A stretch of 64,000 nucleotides of DNA. Source: an uncultured Bacteroidales bacterium. GTDB lineage: Bacteria > Bacteroidota > Bacteroidia > Bacteroidales > G3-4614. The notes beneath the pieces are model-generated. The model had not been told where the DNA came from, did not search any database, and worked only from the letters and a program-made list of their open reading frames with translations. The translations under genes and the position numbers were made by a program. The stretch is from the NCBI GenBank assembly GCA_949297125.1, contig CASFRS010000003.1:26661-90660 (forward strand), in the 5' to 3' direction. Of this stretch, positions 56,637 through 64,000 are shown in pieces (position 1 is the first letter of the stretch; every line of letters begins with the position of its first letter).

Positions 56637-57578
56637 ATGTCGAAAGTAACAATTGTCGGCGCCGGCAACGTAGGTGCTACCGGCGCAAATGTAATGGCTT
56701 TCAAAGAAGTAGCCGACGAAATAGTTTTATTGGATATAAAAGAGGGAATTTCCGAAGGCAAATCGCTCGATATGATGCAGACGGCAACCCTGCTGGGCTT
56801 TGACTCCCGCATCACGGGCGTTACCAACGACTACTCGGCAACCGCCGGTTCGGACGTGGTAGTAATCACTTCCGGAATCCCCCGCAAACCGGGAATGACC
56901 CGCGAAGAACTGATAGGCGTAAATGCCGGCATTGTAAAAGGCGTTGCAAAAAGCATACTGGACTATTCGCCCAACGCGATAATAATATGCGTAAGCAACC
57001 CCATGGACACGATGACCTACCTTATACAGAAGAGCCTCGGACTCCCCAAAAACAGGGTAATAGGCATGGGCGGCCTGCTCGACAGCTCGCGCTTCAAATG
57101 CTATTTGAGCAAGGCTCTCAACGCCAACCCCAACGAAGTTGAAGGGACGGTAATCGGCGGACACGGCGACACGACGATGATACCTCTGCGCCGTCTTGCA
57201 ACGTACAAAGGCATACCGGCCGAATCGCTCCTCGACAAGGAGACCATGGACAAGGTCGTTGCCGACACAATGGTAGGCGGGGCAACCCTTACCGGACTTC
57301 TCGGCACATCGGCATGGTACGCTCCGGGTGCAGCACTGGCTTACGTAGCAGAAGCCATCCTGCACGACCAGAAGAAACTGATGTCGTGCTGCGTATACCT
57401 CGAGGGCGAATACGGCGAAAGCGACATCTGCATAGGCGTTCCCGTAATATTGGGCCGCAACGGCTGGGAAAAGATTGTGGACTTCAACCTCAACGACGAG
57501 GAGAAAGCCCTCTTTGCAAAGAGCGCGGCTGCCGTACGCAAAACCAACTCGGTTCTCAAGGATATAAACGTTCTCTAA
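56637..57578 (+). CDS. mdh: Malate dehydrogenase
   Basis: The 313-residue NAD enzyme interconverts malate and oxaloacetate. It has the Rossmann motif KVTIVGAGNVGATGA, the cofactor Asp in VLLDIKEG, the substrate Arg in RKPGMTREELI, and the catalytic His in VIGGHGDTTMIPL. It is of the LDH-like MDH type usual in Bacteroidetes. Its terminator follows at 57662. Confidence 0.97.
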   Translation: MSKVTIVGAGNVGATGANVMAFKEVADEIVLLDIKEGISEGKSLDMMQTATLLGFDSRITGVTNDYSATAGSDVVVITSGIPRKPGMTREELIGVNAGIVKGVAKSILDYSPNAIIICVSNPMDTMTYLIQKSLGLPKNRVIGMGGLLDSSRFKCYLSKALNANPNEVEGTVIGGHGDTTMIPLRRLATYKGIPAESLLDKETMDKVVADTMVGGATLTGLLGTSAWYAPGAALAYVAEAILHDQKKLMSCCVYLEGEYGESDICIGVPVILGRNGWEKIVDFNLNDEEKALFAKSAAAVRKTNSVLKDINVL

Positions 57579-57661
57579 TATCCGGAGACGAATCAAGACA
57601 ACGGCAGGCTTTACCGCACCGGTTGCCGAATAAGCAGAAGCGGAAAGGCCTCCGTAAACAG

Positions 57662-57702
57662 AAAACGTCCGTGGCATAATTGAATTGCCACGGACGTTTC
57701 TT
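57662..57702 (+). terminator. Terminator of mdh
   Basis: AAACGTCCGTGGC and GCCACGGACGTTT form a perfect 13-bp stem around 12 bases, then CTTATC. It isolates mdh from the CRISPR-Cas region. The following 57703-57807 shows nothing recognisable. Confidence 0.85.
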
Positions 57703-57807
57703 ATCTGGCCGGCTCTCCGCCCCTTCTCCTTCCCCCTCCTTACCTGTTGCAGGCACGGTTCCCTTCCGGCTTATGCCATACCGTAAAGGCCTTTCCGCAC
57801 CCGTATA

Positions 57808-57898
57808 CAATAAAGAAGCTCCACGGAGTACGCGGAGCTTTAATAGGTCTTAAACCTGCGGCATATAGCCTTATTGTGGTAAGATGTAGATTCTTACA
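57808..57898 (-). ncRNA. tracrRNA of the type II-C system
   Basis: The anti-repeat is visible as the plus-strand match to the CRISPR repeat at 57874-57893: TTGTGGT, two mismatches, GATGTAGA, then TTC after a one-base gap. The RNA is read on the minus strand, so it pairs with the 5' half of the crRNA repeat. Beyond it come GGC-TATAT-GCC (57860-57870), AGGT-TTAAG-ACCT (57845-57857) and a terminal hairpin AAGCTCCGCG-TACT-CCGTGGAGCTT with CTTTATT after it. The ends are estimated from the promoter and terminator. It occupies the noncoding space just upstream of cas9, opposite in direction. Confidence 0.85.
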
Positions 57899-57902
57899 TA
57901 TG

Positions 57903-57933
57903 CAAATATAAGACAAAATTTTGGTTTTGCAAA
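57903..57933 (-). promoter_or_regulatory. Promoter of the tracrRNA
   Basis: TTTG (57930-57933), exactly 19 bases, TATATTTG (57903-57910) on the minus strand: a perfect consensus. Transcription would start about 57898, within the anti-repeat flank. Confidence 0.82.
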
Positions 57934-57950
57934 ATTTTCAGCTATTTTTA
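57920..57950 (+). promoter_or_regulatory. Promoter of cas9
   Basis: TTTG (57920-57923), 19 bases, TATTTTTA (57943-57950), one mismatch from consensus, about 26 bases before the cas9 ATG. It overlaps the tracrRNA promoter by 14 bases on the other strand. Confidence 0.65.
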
Positions 57951-57976
57951 CAATGAATCCAAGTAAGATATAAACT

Positions 57977-60900
57977 ATGAAAAAGGTATTTGGCATAGAC
58001 CTCGGTACTTCATCGATAGGATGGGCCATTATAGAAAGGGATGACGAAAGCTGCAAATTGGAGAACAACGGCGTATGCATATTTAAAGAAGGCGTTATGC
58101 GCGAAAAAGGCAATGAAAAATCGCCGGTACAGGACAGAACCGCAGCGCGCGGGTTGCGCCGTAATTATTTTCGTCGCAGGTTAAGGAAGATACACCTTTT
58201 GAGGGCACTCGTAAAGTATCGCCTATGCCCTTATTTGAGCGAGGGGCAACTAAAAAACTGGCAACAGGACAAGATATACCCTTTGACCGACGAGTTCCTG
58301 AACTGGCAAAGGACAGACGACAACATAGAAAAGAACCCGTATCACGACCGGTATACGGCACTGACCGTGAAACTGGATTTGAGCAGCAAAGAAGGCCGCT
58401 ATATCCTGGGGCGGGCACTATACCACCTGTCGCAACGGCGCGGATTTCTAAGCAACAGAAAGGAGGAAGGGACAGGAGATGAAACCGGGAAAGTAAAAAA
58501 GGGGATATCCGACCTTAACGACGAGATAGAGGCTGCCGGGTGCAAATACCTCGGCGAATATTTTTACAGGCTGTACCGGAACAAGGAAAAAATAAGGACA
58601 AGGTATACTTCGCGCAAAGAACATTACCTTGCTGAATTCAACGCAATATGCGACAAACAGGAACTCCCCGGACAAGTGCGGAAAGAAATAGGGAATATCA
58701 TATTTTTCCAACGGCCCCTGAAATCGCAAAAAGGGACAATAGGGAAATGCCCGTTTGAAAGGAGAAAACAGAGGTGCTCCGTATCGCATCCCCGTTTTGA
58801 AGAGTTCAGGATGTGGCAATTTATCAACAGCATCCGTATTACAACCCCGTCCGACAACGAACCCCGGCCTTTGTCGGGGCAGGAAGCAGAAAAAATTCTG
58901 CCGCTCTTTTTCCGCAAAAGCAAACCGTATTTCGAGTTTAAGGATATAGCGAAGAAATTAGCGGGGAAGAACAGTTTTTCGTGCGCCGGGAACAACAAGG
59001 GCAATACTGACTATACTTTCAACTATGCCGAATACAGCACCGTAAGCGGATGCCCCGTTACCGCATCATTGAAACTCATATTCGGCGATGAATGGTTGCG
59101 CGAAATCTGCGCCGTATATACCCTTACAAAAAAGGAATCCGGCACGTGCAAACATGAAGAAGAAATTCTGAATGACATTTGGCACGCCTTGTACTTTTTC
59201 GACGACGAAGAGAAACTCCGCAACTGGGCAAAAGAAAAATTACAGCTGGACGACAAAGGCGCCGAAGACTTCGCCTCTATAAATTTAAAACGCGACTATG
59301 CCGCGCTAAGCCTGAAAGCCATTAATAAAATGCTTCCGTATATGCGCCGCGGATACAGATATGACGAAGCGGTTTTCCTTGCGAACCTTAAGGGGGTCGT
59401 ACCGGGTGCAGTATACAACGACAGGGAACTTTTCAATGAAATAGAAGAGGGTGTTGCCTCGATAATTTCCGACTATAACAACAACCCCCTGAATAAGGGA
59501 AAGACAAAAAGCGAATGCGTAAAGGAGTATTTGCGGGAAAAGGATTCCGATAACAAGTTCCGCCCGGAAAGGCTGTACAACCCGTCGATGATAAAAATGT
59601 ACAAGGACATCGGGACCAACGGCGACAAACTCCCGCAACTCGGGTCGCCCAGGACAGATGCCTTACGCAACCCGATGGCCATGCGGGCCCTGTTCCGGCT
59701 CAGGGCCCTTGTAAACGGACTATTGCAAGAGGGGAAAATAGACTCCGACACGCAAATAAACATAGAGTTTGCAAGAGGGCTCAACGACAAGAACCGAAGA
59801 AAAGGGATAGAAGAATTCCAGAAAGAAAGGGAAAAGGAAAACAGGGAGTATGCAGAAAAGATAAAAGAATTTTTTGCTGCCGGGACAGGGAAAGCGCCGG
59901 AACCTTCCAGACAGGACATATTAAAATACAGGTTATGGGAAGAACAGCAGCATAACTGCATATATACCGGAAAACGGATCGGCATAGCCGATTTTCTCGG
60001 AAGTAACGCCACGTTCGACATAGAACACACCGTCCCCCGTTCGCGAAACGGAGAAAGCGACCTGTCGAACCTGACTCTGTGCAGCAGCAAGTTCAACAGG
60101 GAGATAAAAAGGACGAAAATGCCGACGGAACTGGGAAATTACGACGAGATAATTGCGCGCGTAGAATCACTCGATTGGAAAGATAAAATAGACTCACTCA
60201 AAAAAGAAATAGAGCGTTACTCGCACAGGAGCAAGGTTGCCGGAACAAAAGAAGAAAAAGACAAGGCGATAACAGCCCGACACAAGGCGAAACTCAACCT
60301 CGAATACTGGCAAAAAAAATACAGGAGCTTCACTCTGCAACAGGCCCCTAAAGAGTTCCGCAACAGGCAGGGGATTGACATTTGCGTAATAAACAAATAT
60401 GCAAAGGCTTATTTGGAGACCATATTCAAAACGGTAAAAACCGTAAAAGGGTCTACCACTGCAGAATTCCGCAAAATGTGGGGACTGCAGGAAGAATACA
60501 CAAAGAAGGAAAGGGTCAACCATCTGCACCACTGTATCGATGCCATAACGATAGCCTGCATAGGGGATAACGAATACAGCAAATGGGCCAGATTCGTAAC
60601 CGATGAAGAACGGTACAGATACGGAGAGGGGAATGGGAACAAACCCTGTTTCGAGAAACCATGGAAGAGCTTCACCGAAGATGTAAAAAGGCTGACGGAA
60701 AAGGTATTGGTGTCGCACACCACTCCCGACAACATGCCGAAACACAGCCGGAAGGCCATGCGGTTGAGGGGAAAATACAAACTTGACAAGAACGGGGAAA
60801 AGATTTACATGCAAGGGGACACGGCCCGCGGGATTCTGCACCAGGAAACCTTCTACGGGAGCATAGAGCATAACGATGAAATAAAATACGTTGTAAGGAA

Positions 60901-61666
60901 AGCCGTAAGCGCGCTCGAAAATTCCGACATAGACAAGATTGTAGATGATACCGTAAGGGAAAAGGTAAAGGCAGCTGTCAGGGAAGTGGGTTTCAAAAAA
61001 GCCATAGACCCCACAAGCTATACCATATGGATGAATGAAGAGAAGGGGATACCTGTAAAAAAAGTGAGGATTTTCGTCCCCAGCGTCAAACAGACTATAA
61101 AACTAAAACAGCAGCGCGACCTGTCGGACAAGGAGTACAAACAGTATTACAACGTAAAAAACGACAGCAATTACTGCATGGCCATATATGAAGGCACAGA
61201 CAAAAAGGGAAAGGCAAAACGCACGTTCAGGCTGATAAGCAACATTGAGGCTGCCGGTTTTTTTAAAAGGAGCAACCGCAAGGGAAAAGACGAACGGTTA
61301 GTCCCTGAAACCGATGAAAACGGTTACAGGCTGAAATATACCCTTAAGGCCGGCACAATGGTGCTGTTTTATGAAAAGTCGGCAGAAGAAGTAAAGCAAT
61401 GCACAGCAAAAGAGTTGTGCAACCGACTCTACAAGGTAACAGGCATGAGTTCCATGAAATTGGGCATTTACTCCTATGGCACAATAGAATTCAGGCACCA
61501 TCAGGAAGCCCGTCCAAGGGTAGAACTAACTGTAAAAAAGGGGGAATGGAAGATTGGGGAAAATTACAGGCCTGTTATAGGGATGTACCATACCCAACTA
61601 AAAGCCCTTGTTGAAGGGAAAGACTTTACCTTAACCGTTACCGGAGAAGTTAAATTCAAAAACTGA
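57977..61666 (+). CDS. cas9: CRISPR-associated endonuclease Cas9 (type II-C)
   Basis: The 1229-residue RNA-guided nuclease cuts DNA matched by the crRNA-tracrRNA duplex. RuvC-I is FGIDLGTSSIGWAI with Asp8. An arginine-rich bridge helix follows (AARGLRRNYFRRRLRKIHLLR, about 54-74). The helical recognition lobe runs to about 580. RuvC-II is INIEFARGLND with Glu597. The HNH domain has His684 in FDIEHTVPRS with Asn698 and Asn707, spaced 14 and 23 residues as in SpCas9. RuvC-III is LHHCIDAITIA with His852 and Asp855. The C-terminal PAM-interacting region is about 1000-1229. All nuclease residues are present, so it should be active. With no csn2 or cas4 it is type II-C. cas1 starts 4 bases later. 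Confidence 0.98.
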   Translation: MKKVFGIDLGTSSIGWAIIERDDESCKLENNGVCIFKEGVMREKGNEKSPVQDRTAARGLRRNYFRRRLRKIHLLRALVKYRLCPYLSEGQLKNWQQDKIYPLTDEFLNWQRTDDNIEKNPYHDRYTALTVKLDLSSKEGRYILGRALYHLSQRRGFLSNRKEEGTGDETGKVKKGISDLNDEIEAAGCKYLGEYFYRLYRNKEKIRTRYTSRKEHYLAEFNAICDKQELPGQVRKEIGNIIFFQRPLKSQKGTIGKCPFERRKQRCSVSHPRFEEFRMWQFINSIRITTPSDNEPRPLSGQEAEKILPLFFRKSKPYFEFKDIAKKLAGKNSFSCAGNNKGNTDYTFNYAEYSTVSGCPVTASLKLIFGDEWLREICAVYTLTKKESGTCKHEEEILNDIWHALYFFDDEEKLRNWAKEKLQLDDKGAEDFASINLKRDYAALSLKAINKMLPYMRRGYRYDEAVFLANLKGVVPGAVYNDRELFNEIEEGVASIISDYNNNPLNKGKTKSECVKEYLREKDSDNKFRPERLYNPSMIKMYKDIGTNGDKLPQLGSPRTDALRNPMAMRALFRLRALVNGLLQEGKIDSDTQINIEFARGLNDKNRRKGIEEFQKEREKENREYAEKIKEFFAAGTGKAPEPSRQDILKYRLWEEQQHNCIYTGKRIGIADFLGSNATFDIEHTVPRSRNGESDLSNLTLCSSKFNREIKRTKMPTELGNYDEIIARVESLDWKDKIDSLKKEIERYSHRSKVAGTKEEKDKAITARHKAKLNLEYWQKKYRSFTLQQAPKEFRNRQGIDICVINKYAKAYLETIFKTVKTVKGSTTAEFRKMWGLQEEYTKKERVNHLHHCIDAITIACIGDNEYSKWARFVTDEERYRYGEGNGNKPCFEKPWKSFTEDVKRLTEKVLVSHTTPDNMPKHSRKAMRLRGKYKLDKNGEKIYMQGDTARGILHQETFYGSIEHNDEIKYVVRKAVSALENSDIDKIVDDTVREKVKAAVREVGFKKAIDPTSYTIWMNEEKGIPVKKVRIFVPSVKQTIKLKQQRDLSDKEYKQYYNVKNDSNYCMAIYEGTDKKGKAKRTFRLISNIEAAGFFKRSNRKGKDERLVPETDENGYRLKYTLKAGTMVLFYEKSAEEVKQCTAKELCNRLYKVTGMSSMKLGIYSYGTIEFRHHQEARPRVELTVKKGEWKIGENYRPVIGMYHTQLKALVEGKDFTLTVTGEVKFKN

Positions 61667-61670
61667 CCGT

Positions 61671-62555
61671 ATGCTTAAACGCACGCTATTCTTTTCCACC
61701 CCATACACCCTTAAACTGAGGTACAATCAGATGATTGCGACCCCGAAAGGTGCGACGGAAGAGGCAAGGAGTATCCCGATAGAGGATATAGGGATGGTTA
61801 TACTTGAAGAGGAACAGTGTTCCATTTCCCTGCCTCTGCTGAACGCCTTGACCGGCAACAATGTTGCAGTGGTATTCTGCAACAACAGAATGCCCTGTTC
61901 AATGCTGTTGAACCTTGACTCAAACAATACTCAGGGGGAAAGTTTCCGTGCACAGGCCGAGGCGAGCGAACCGTTGAAGAAAGGGATATGGAAACAGGTT
62001 GTGGAAGCGAAAATACGCAACCAGGCAGCGCTGCTAAAAAAGGCAGGGAAAGAAGGGGAGTTGCTGAAACCGTATTACCTTAACGTAAAAAGCGGGGACA
62101 GCGACAACCGGGAAGGGGGCGCGGCGAAAATATACTGGAATCTATTGTTCGGCGAGGGGTTTGTCCGCTCAAGAGAGGGGGAAGCCCCGAACAACCTTTT
62201 GAATTACGGCTATACGATATTGCGTGCGGCAGTAGCAAGAGCGCTTATGGGTTCGGGGCTGTTGCCAGCATTCGGGATATTCCACCGCAACCGGTACAAT
62301 GCTTTTCCTTTGGCCGATGATATAATGGAACCGTACAGGCCTTACGTGGATGAGATAGTATACAGACTTGCCGGTGAAAACAAGACGGGCCTTTGCAAAG
62401 AGACAAAAGCCGAAATCCTAAAACTTCTGTATACCGATACAAGATTCGGCAAACTTATGCGCCCGCTACATATAGGGCTAAGTATTACAACCGCATCGTT
62501 GGCCAAATGCTTTATGGGAAAACAGAAGAAAGTTACGTATCCGCTGTTAGAATAG
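61671..62555 (+). CDS. cas1: CRISPR integrase Cas1 (type II)
   Basis: The 294-residue protein integrates new spacers with Cas2. Typical type II features: MLKRTLFFSTPYTLKLRYNQ, the N-terminal EDIGMVILEE-like segment (PIEDIGMVILEEEQCSIS), NLLNYGYTILRAAVARAL, and FHRNRYNAFPLADDIMEPYRP with the conserved His and acidic residues of the metal site. It lies between cas9 and cas2 with gaps of 4 and 3 bases, so the three form one transcript. Confidence 0.97.
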   Translation: MLKRTLFFSTPYTLKLRYNQMIATPKGATEEARSIPIEDIGMVILEEEQCSISLPLLNALTGNNVAVVFCNNRMPCSMLLNLDSNNTQGESFRAQAEASEPLKKGIWKQVVEAKIRNQAALLKKAGKEGELLKPYYLNVKSGDSDNREGGAAKIYWNLLFGEGFVRSREGEAPNNLLNYGYTILRAAVARALMGSGLLPAFGIFHRNRYNAFPLADDIMEPYRPYVDEIVYRLAGENKTGLCKETKAEILKLLYTDTRFGKLMRPLHIGLSITTASLAKCFMGKQKKVTYPLLE

Positions 62556-62558
62556 ATA

Positions 62559-62897
62559 ATGTCCGACCTGCGATTAAACGCATACAGAATCATGTGGCTG
62601 TTCGTTTTTTTCGATTTACCTACCAACACCAAGAAAGAGCGGCGTTTAGCGACACTCTTCCGGAAAGCATTGGAAAAAGACGGCTTTACAATGATGCAAT
62701 ACTCTGTGTATATAAGGCACTGCCCAAGCAAGGAAAACATGACAGTGCATATAAACAGGATAAAAACGGCAATACCTCCCGCAGGGCATGTCTGCATATT
62801 GAGTGTAACGGACAAGCAGTACGGAGAAACCTTGAACTTTTGGGGAAAGGTAGAGCAGAAAAAAGGGAATATTCCGCAGCAACTGGAATTATTTTAA
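62559..62897 (+). CDS. cas2: CRISPR adaptation protein Cas2
   Basis: The 112-residue ferredoxin-fold protein begins with MWLFVFFDLPTNTKKER after a short lead, with the conserved Asp of beta strand 1. FTMMQYSVYIRHCPS and the C-terminal IPQQLELF are typical of type II Cas2. It forms the structural core of the Cas1-Cas2 integrase. It ends 128 bases before the first repeat. Confidence 0.96.
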   Translation: MSDLRLNAYRIMWLFVFFDLPTNTKKERRLATLFRKALEKDGFTMMQYSVYIRHCPSKENMTVHINRIKTAIPPAGHVCILSVTDKQYGETLNFWGKVEQKKGNIPQQLELF

Positions 62898-63025
62898 TAA
62901 ATTTGTTCTTTGAAATCTTAAACATAAAAACTGCATCAAACAGGCTTCCTGAGGAAGGATATCCCGGTTTTTTCCGGCGAAAAGATGCCATAATATACTG
63001 TAAGCAAAGCACTAAAGGCTCTCAG
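62898..63025 (+). promoter_or_regulatory. Probable leader of the CRISPR array
   Basis: The region between cas2 and the first repeat is A/T-rich at its start. It holds two small hairpins (GCTTCCTGAGGAAG and CCGG-TTTTTT-CCGG). No consensus promoter is clear. Leader polarity is inferred because the opposite end of the array carries the degenerate repeat. Confidence 0.6.
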
Positions 63026-63979
63026 GTTGTGGTTTGATGTAGAATTCATATAATATACAACTTTCTGCATATAGCACATTTGCCACAGGGGTTGTGGTTT
63101 GATGTAGAATTCATATAATATACAACTTATTCGTAGATTATACTTTTGTCCGTCCTGTTGTGGTTTGATGTAGAATTCATATAATATACAACCGTCGAAC
63201 TGAGATAAACAATTTCATTAGAGTTGTGGTTTGATGTAGAATTCATATAATATACAACGGGAAATGCACGCCCTAAGGCGTAGCACTGTTGTGGTTTGAT
63301 GTAGAATTCATATAATATACAACCAGTAACAGAGAATACATCATTTAACTGCGTTGTGGTTTGATGTAGAATTCATATAATATACAACCAGATGTTTCTC
63401 CATCACGATTTAGACTATGTTGTGGTTTGATGTAGAATTCATATAATATACAACAAAAAGGTCAACATCCAAATTACGAAAAAGGTTGTGGTTTGATGTA
63501 GAATTCATATAATATACAACTCTTAGTAATACGAGGATTAGGGCGCTCAAGTTGTGGTTTGATGTAGAATTCATATAATATACAACACCAGTACTGAGAT
63601 ATGCATCGCCGGCTAGTTGTGGTTTGATGTAGAATTCATATAATATACAACCTATAACTTCCGTCGTTAGCTCTATCTCGTGTTGTGGTTTGATGTAGAA
63701 TTCATATAATATACAACGATTGGCGAAAATCTTAACGATGACTTAGGTTGTGGTTTGATGTAGAATTCATATAATATACAACTTCTTGGTCGATGAACTT
63801 AAAGCACCTTTCGTTGTGGTTTGATGTAGAATTCATATAATATACAACGAACTGTGTCAAAGAGTTGCGACAAAGATAGTTGTGGTTTGATGTAGAATTC
63901 ATATAATATACAACTATAACTTCCGGCGTTAACTCTATTTCGTGTTGTGGTTTGATGTAGAATTAATATAATATAAAAC
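63026..63979 (+). CRISPR. Type II-C CRISPR array, 15 repeats and 14 spacers
   Basis: Thirty-six-base repeats begin GTTGTGGTTTGATGTAGA and end ATACAAC, with inverted ends GTTGT/ACAAC. Starts are 63026, 63091, 63157, 63223, 63288, 63353, 63419, 63485, 63551, 63616, 63682, 63747, 63813, 63879 and 63944. Spacers are 29 or 30 bases. The first 14 repeats are identical. The last has C-to-A changes at repeat positions 22 and 33 and marks the old (trailer) end. The 5' half of the repeat pairs with the tracrRNA anti-repeat, so crRNAs are read left to right, as are the cas genes. The array ends inside the window. Confidence 0.99.
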
Positions 63980-64000
63980 GATACGCTTTGTAGTATTTGA

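Noticed and set aside
62898..63025. A csn2 or cas4 gene between cas2 and the array
   Set aside because: Only 128 bases are available, with no coding potential. Their absence supports subtype II-C.

Overview
The window is a chromosomal segment of a member of the Bacteroidota, order Bacteroidales. This rests on promoters of the form TTTG-N19-TAnnTTTG upstream of many genes, a SecD-SecF fusion, a PorT-like protein and C-terminal type IX secretion domains, TonB receptor/surface-lipoprotein operons, the acpP-fabF-rnc order, and DUF4876, DUF6850, DUF4374, DUF4254 and DUF3109 family proteins. The fairly high GC and the two GH84 enzymes would fit an Alistipes-like (Rikenellaceae) gut organism; that placement is inference.

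Layout. 1-3000: a truncated HAD phosphatase, a CAU tRNA, tRNA-Arg(CCU), recO, and rpsT between two tRNA-Glu genes. 3000-6460: XRE-cupin regulator, acyl-CoA synthetase, proB. 6.9-10.2 kb: first GH84 enzyme. 10.8-16.3 kb: secDF, then panB and a DUF418 protein, with a three-unit tandem repeat carrying a promoter before panB. 16.4-24.5 kb: a reverse-strand operon of TonB receptor, DUF4876 lipoprotein, DUF6850 barrel and a C25 (gingipain)-like protein with a long C-terminal region. 25-34 kb: M16 peptidase, porT, cysK, DUF3109, gpmI, rnc, fabF, acpP, pdxB. 34.1-39.1 kb: DUF4254, GT9 glycosyltransferase, LPS-kinase-like protein, ruvB and a flippase. 39.3-46.3 kb: second GH84 enzyme, trpS, an Lrp/AsnC regulator, pyk. 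46.7-51.9 kb: a XusABC-like xenosiderophore locus whose TonB receptor has a one-base frameshift in a G6 run. 52-57.6 kb: tRNA-Pro, aroB, HAD phosphatase, priA, mdh.

57.8-64.0 kb is a complete type II-C CRISPR-Cas system: a divergently transcribed tracrRNA, cas9 (1229 aa), cas1, cas2 and an array of 15 repeats and 14 spacers whose last repeat is degenerate. The tracrRNA was found from an anti-repeat upstream of cas9. The tracrRNA and cas9 promoters overlap on opposite strands. Two spacers differ at only 3 of 29 positions. The locus is visibly richer in A and T than its neighbours.

The most notable signals are the overlapping tracrRNA/cas9 promoters, the near-duplicate spacers, a dispersed promoter-bearing repeat family found at three loci, the frameshifted XusA-like receptor, and the C25-like protein in a TonB operon.
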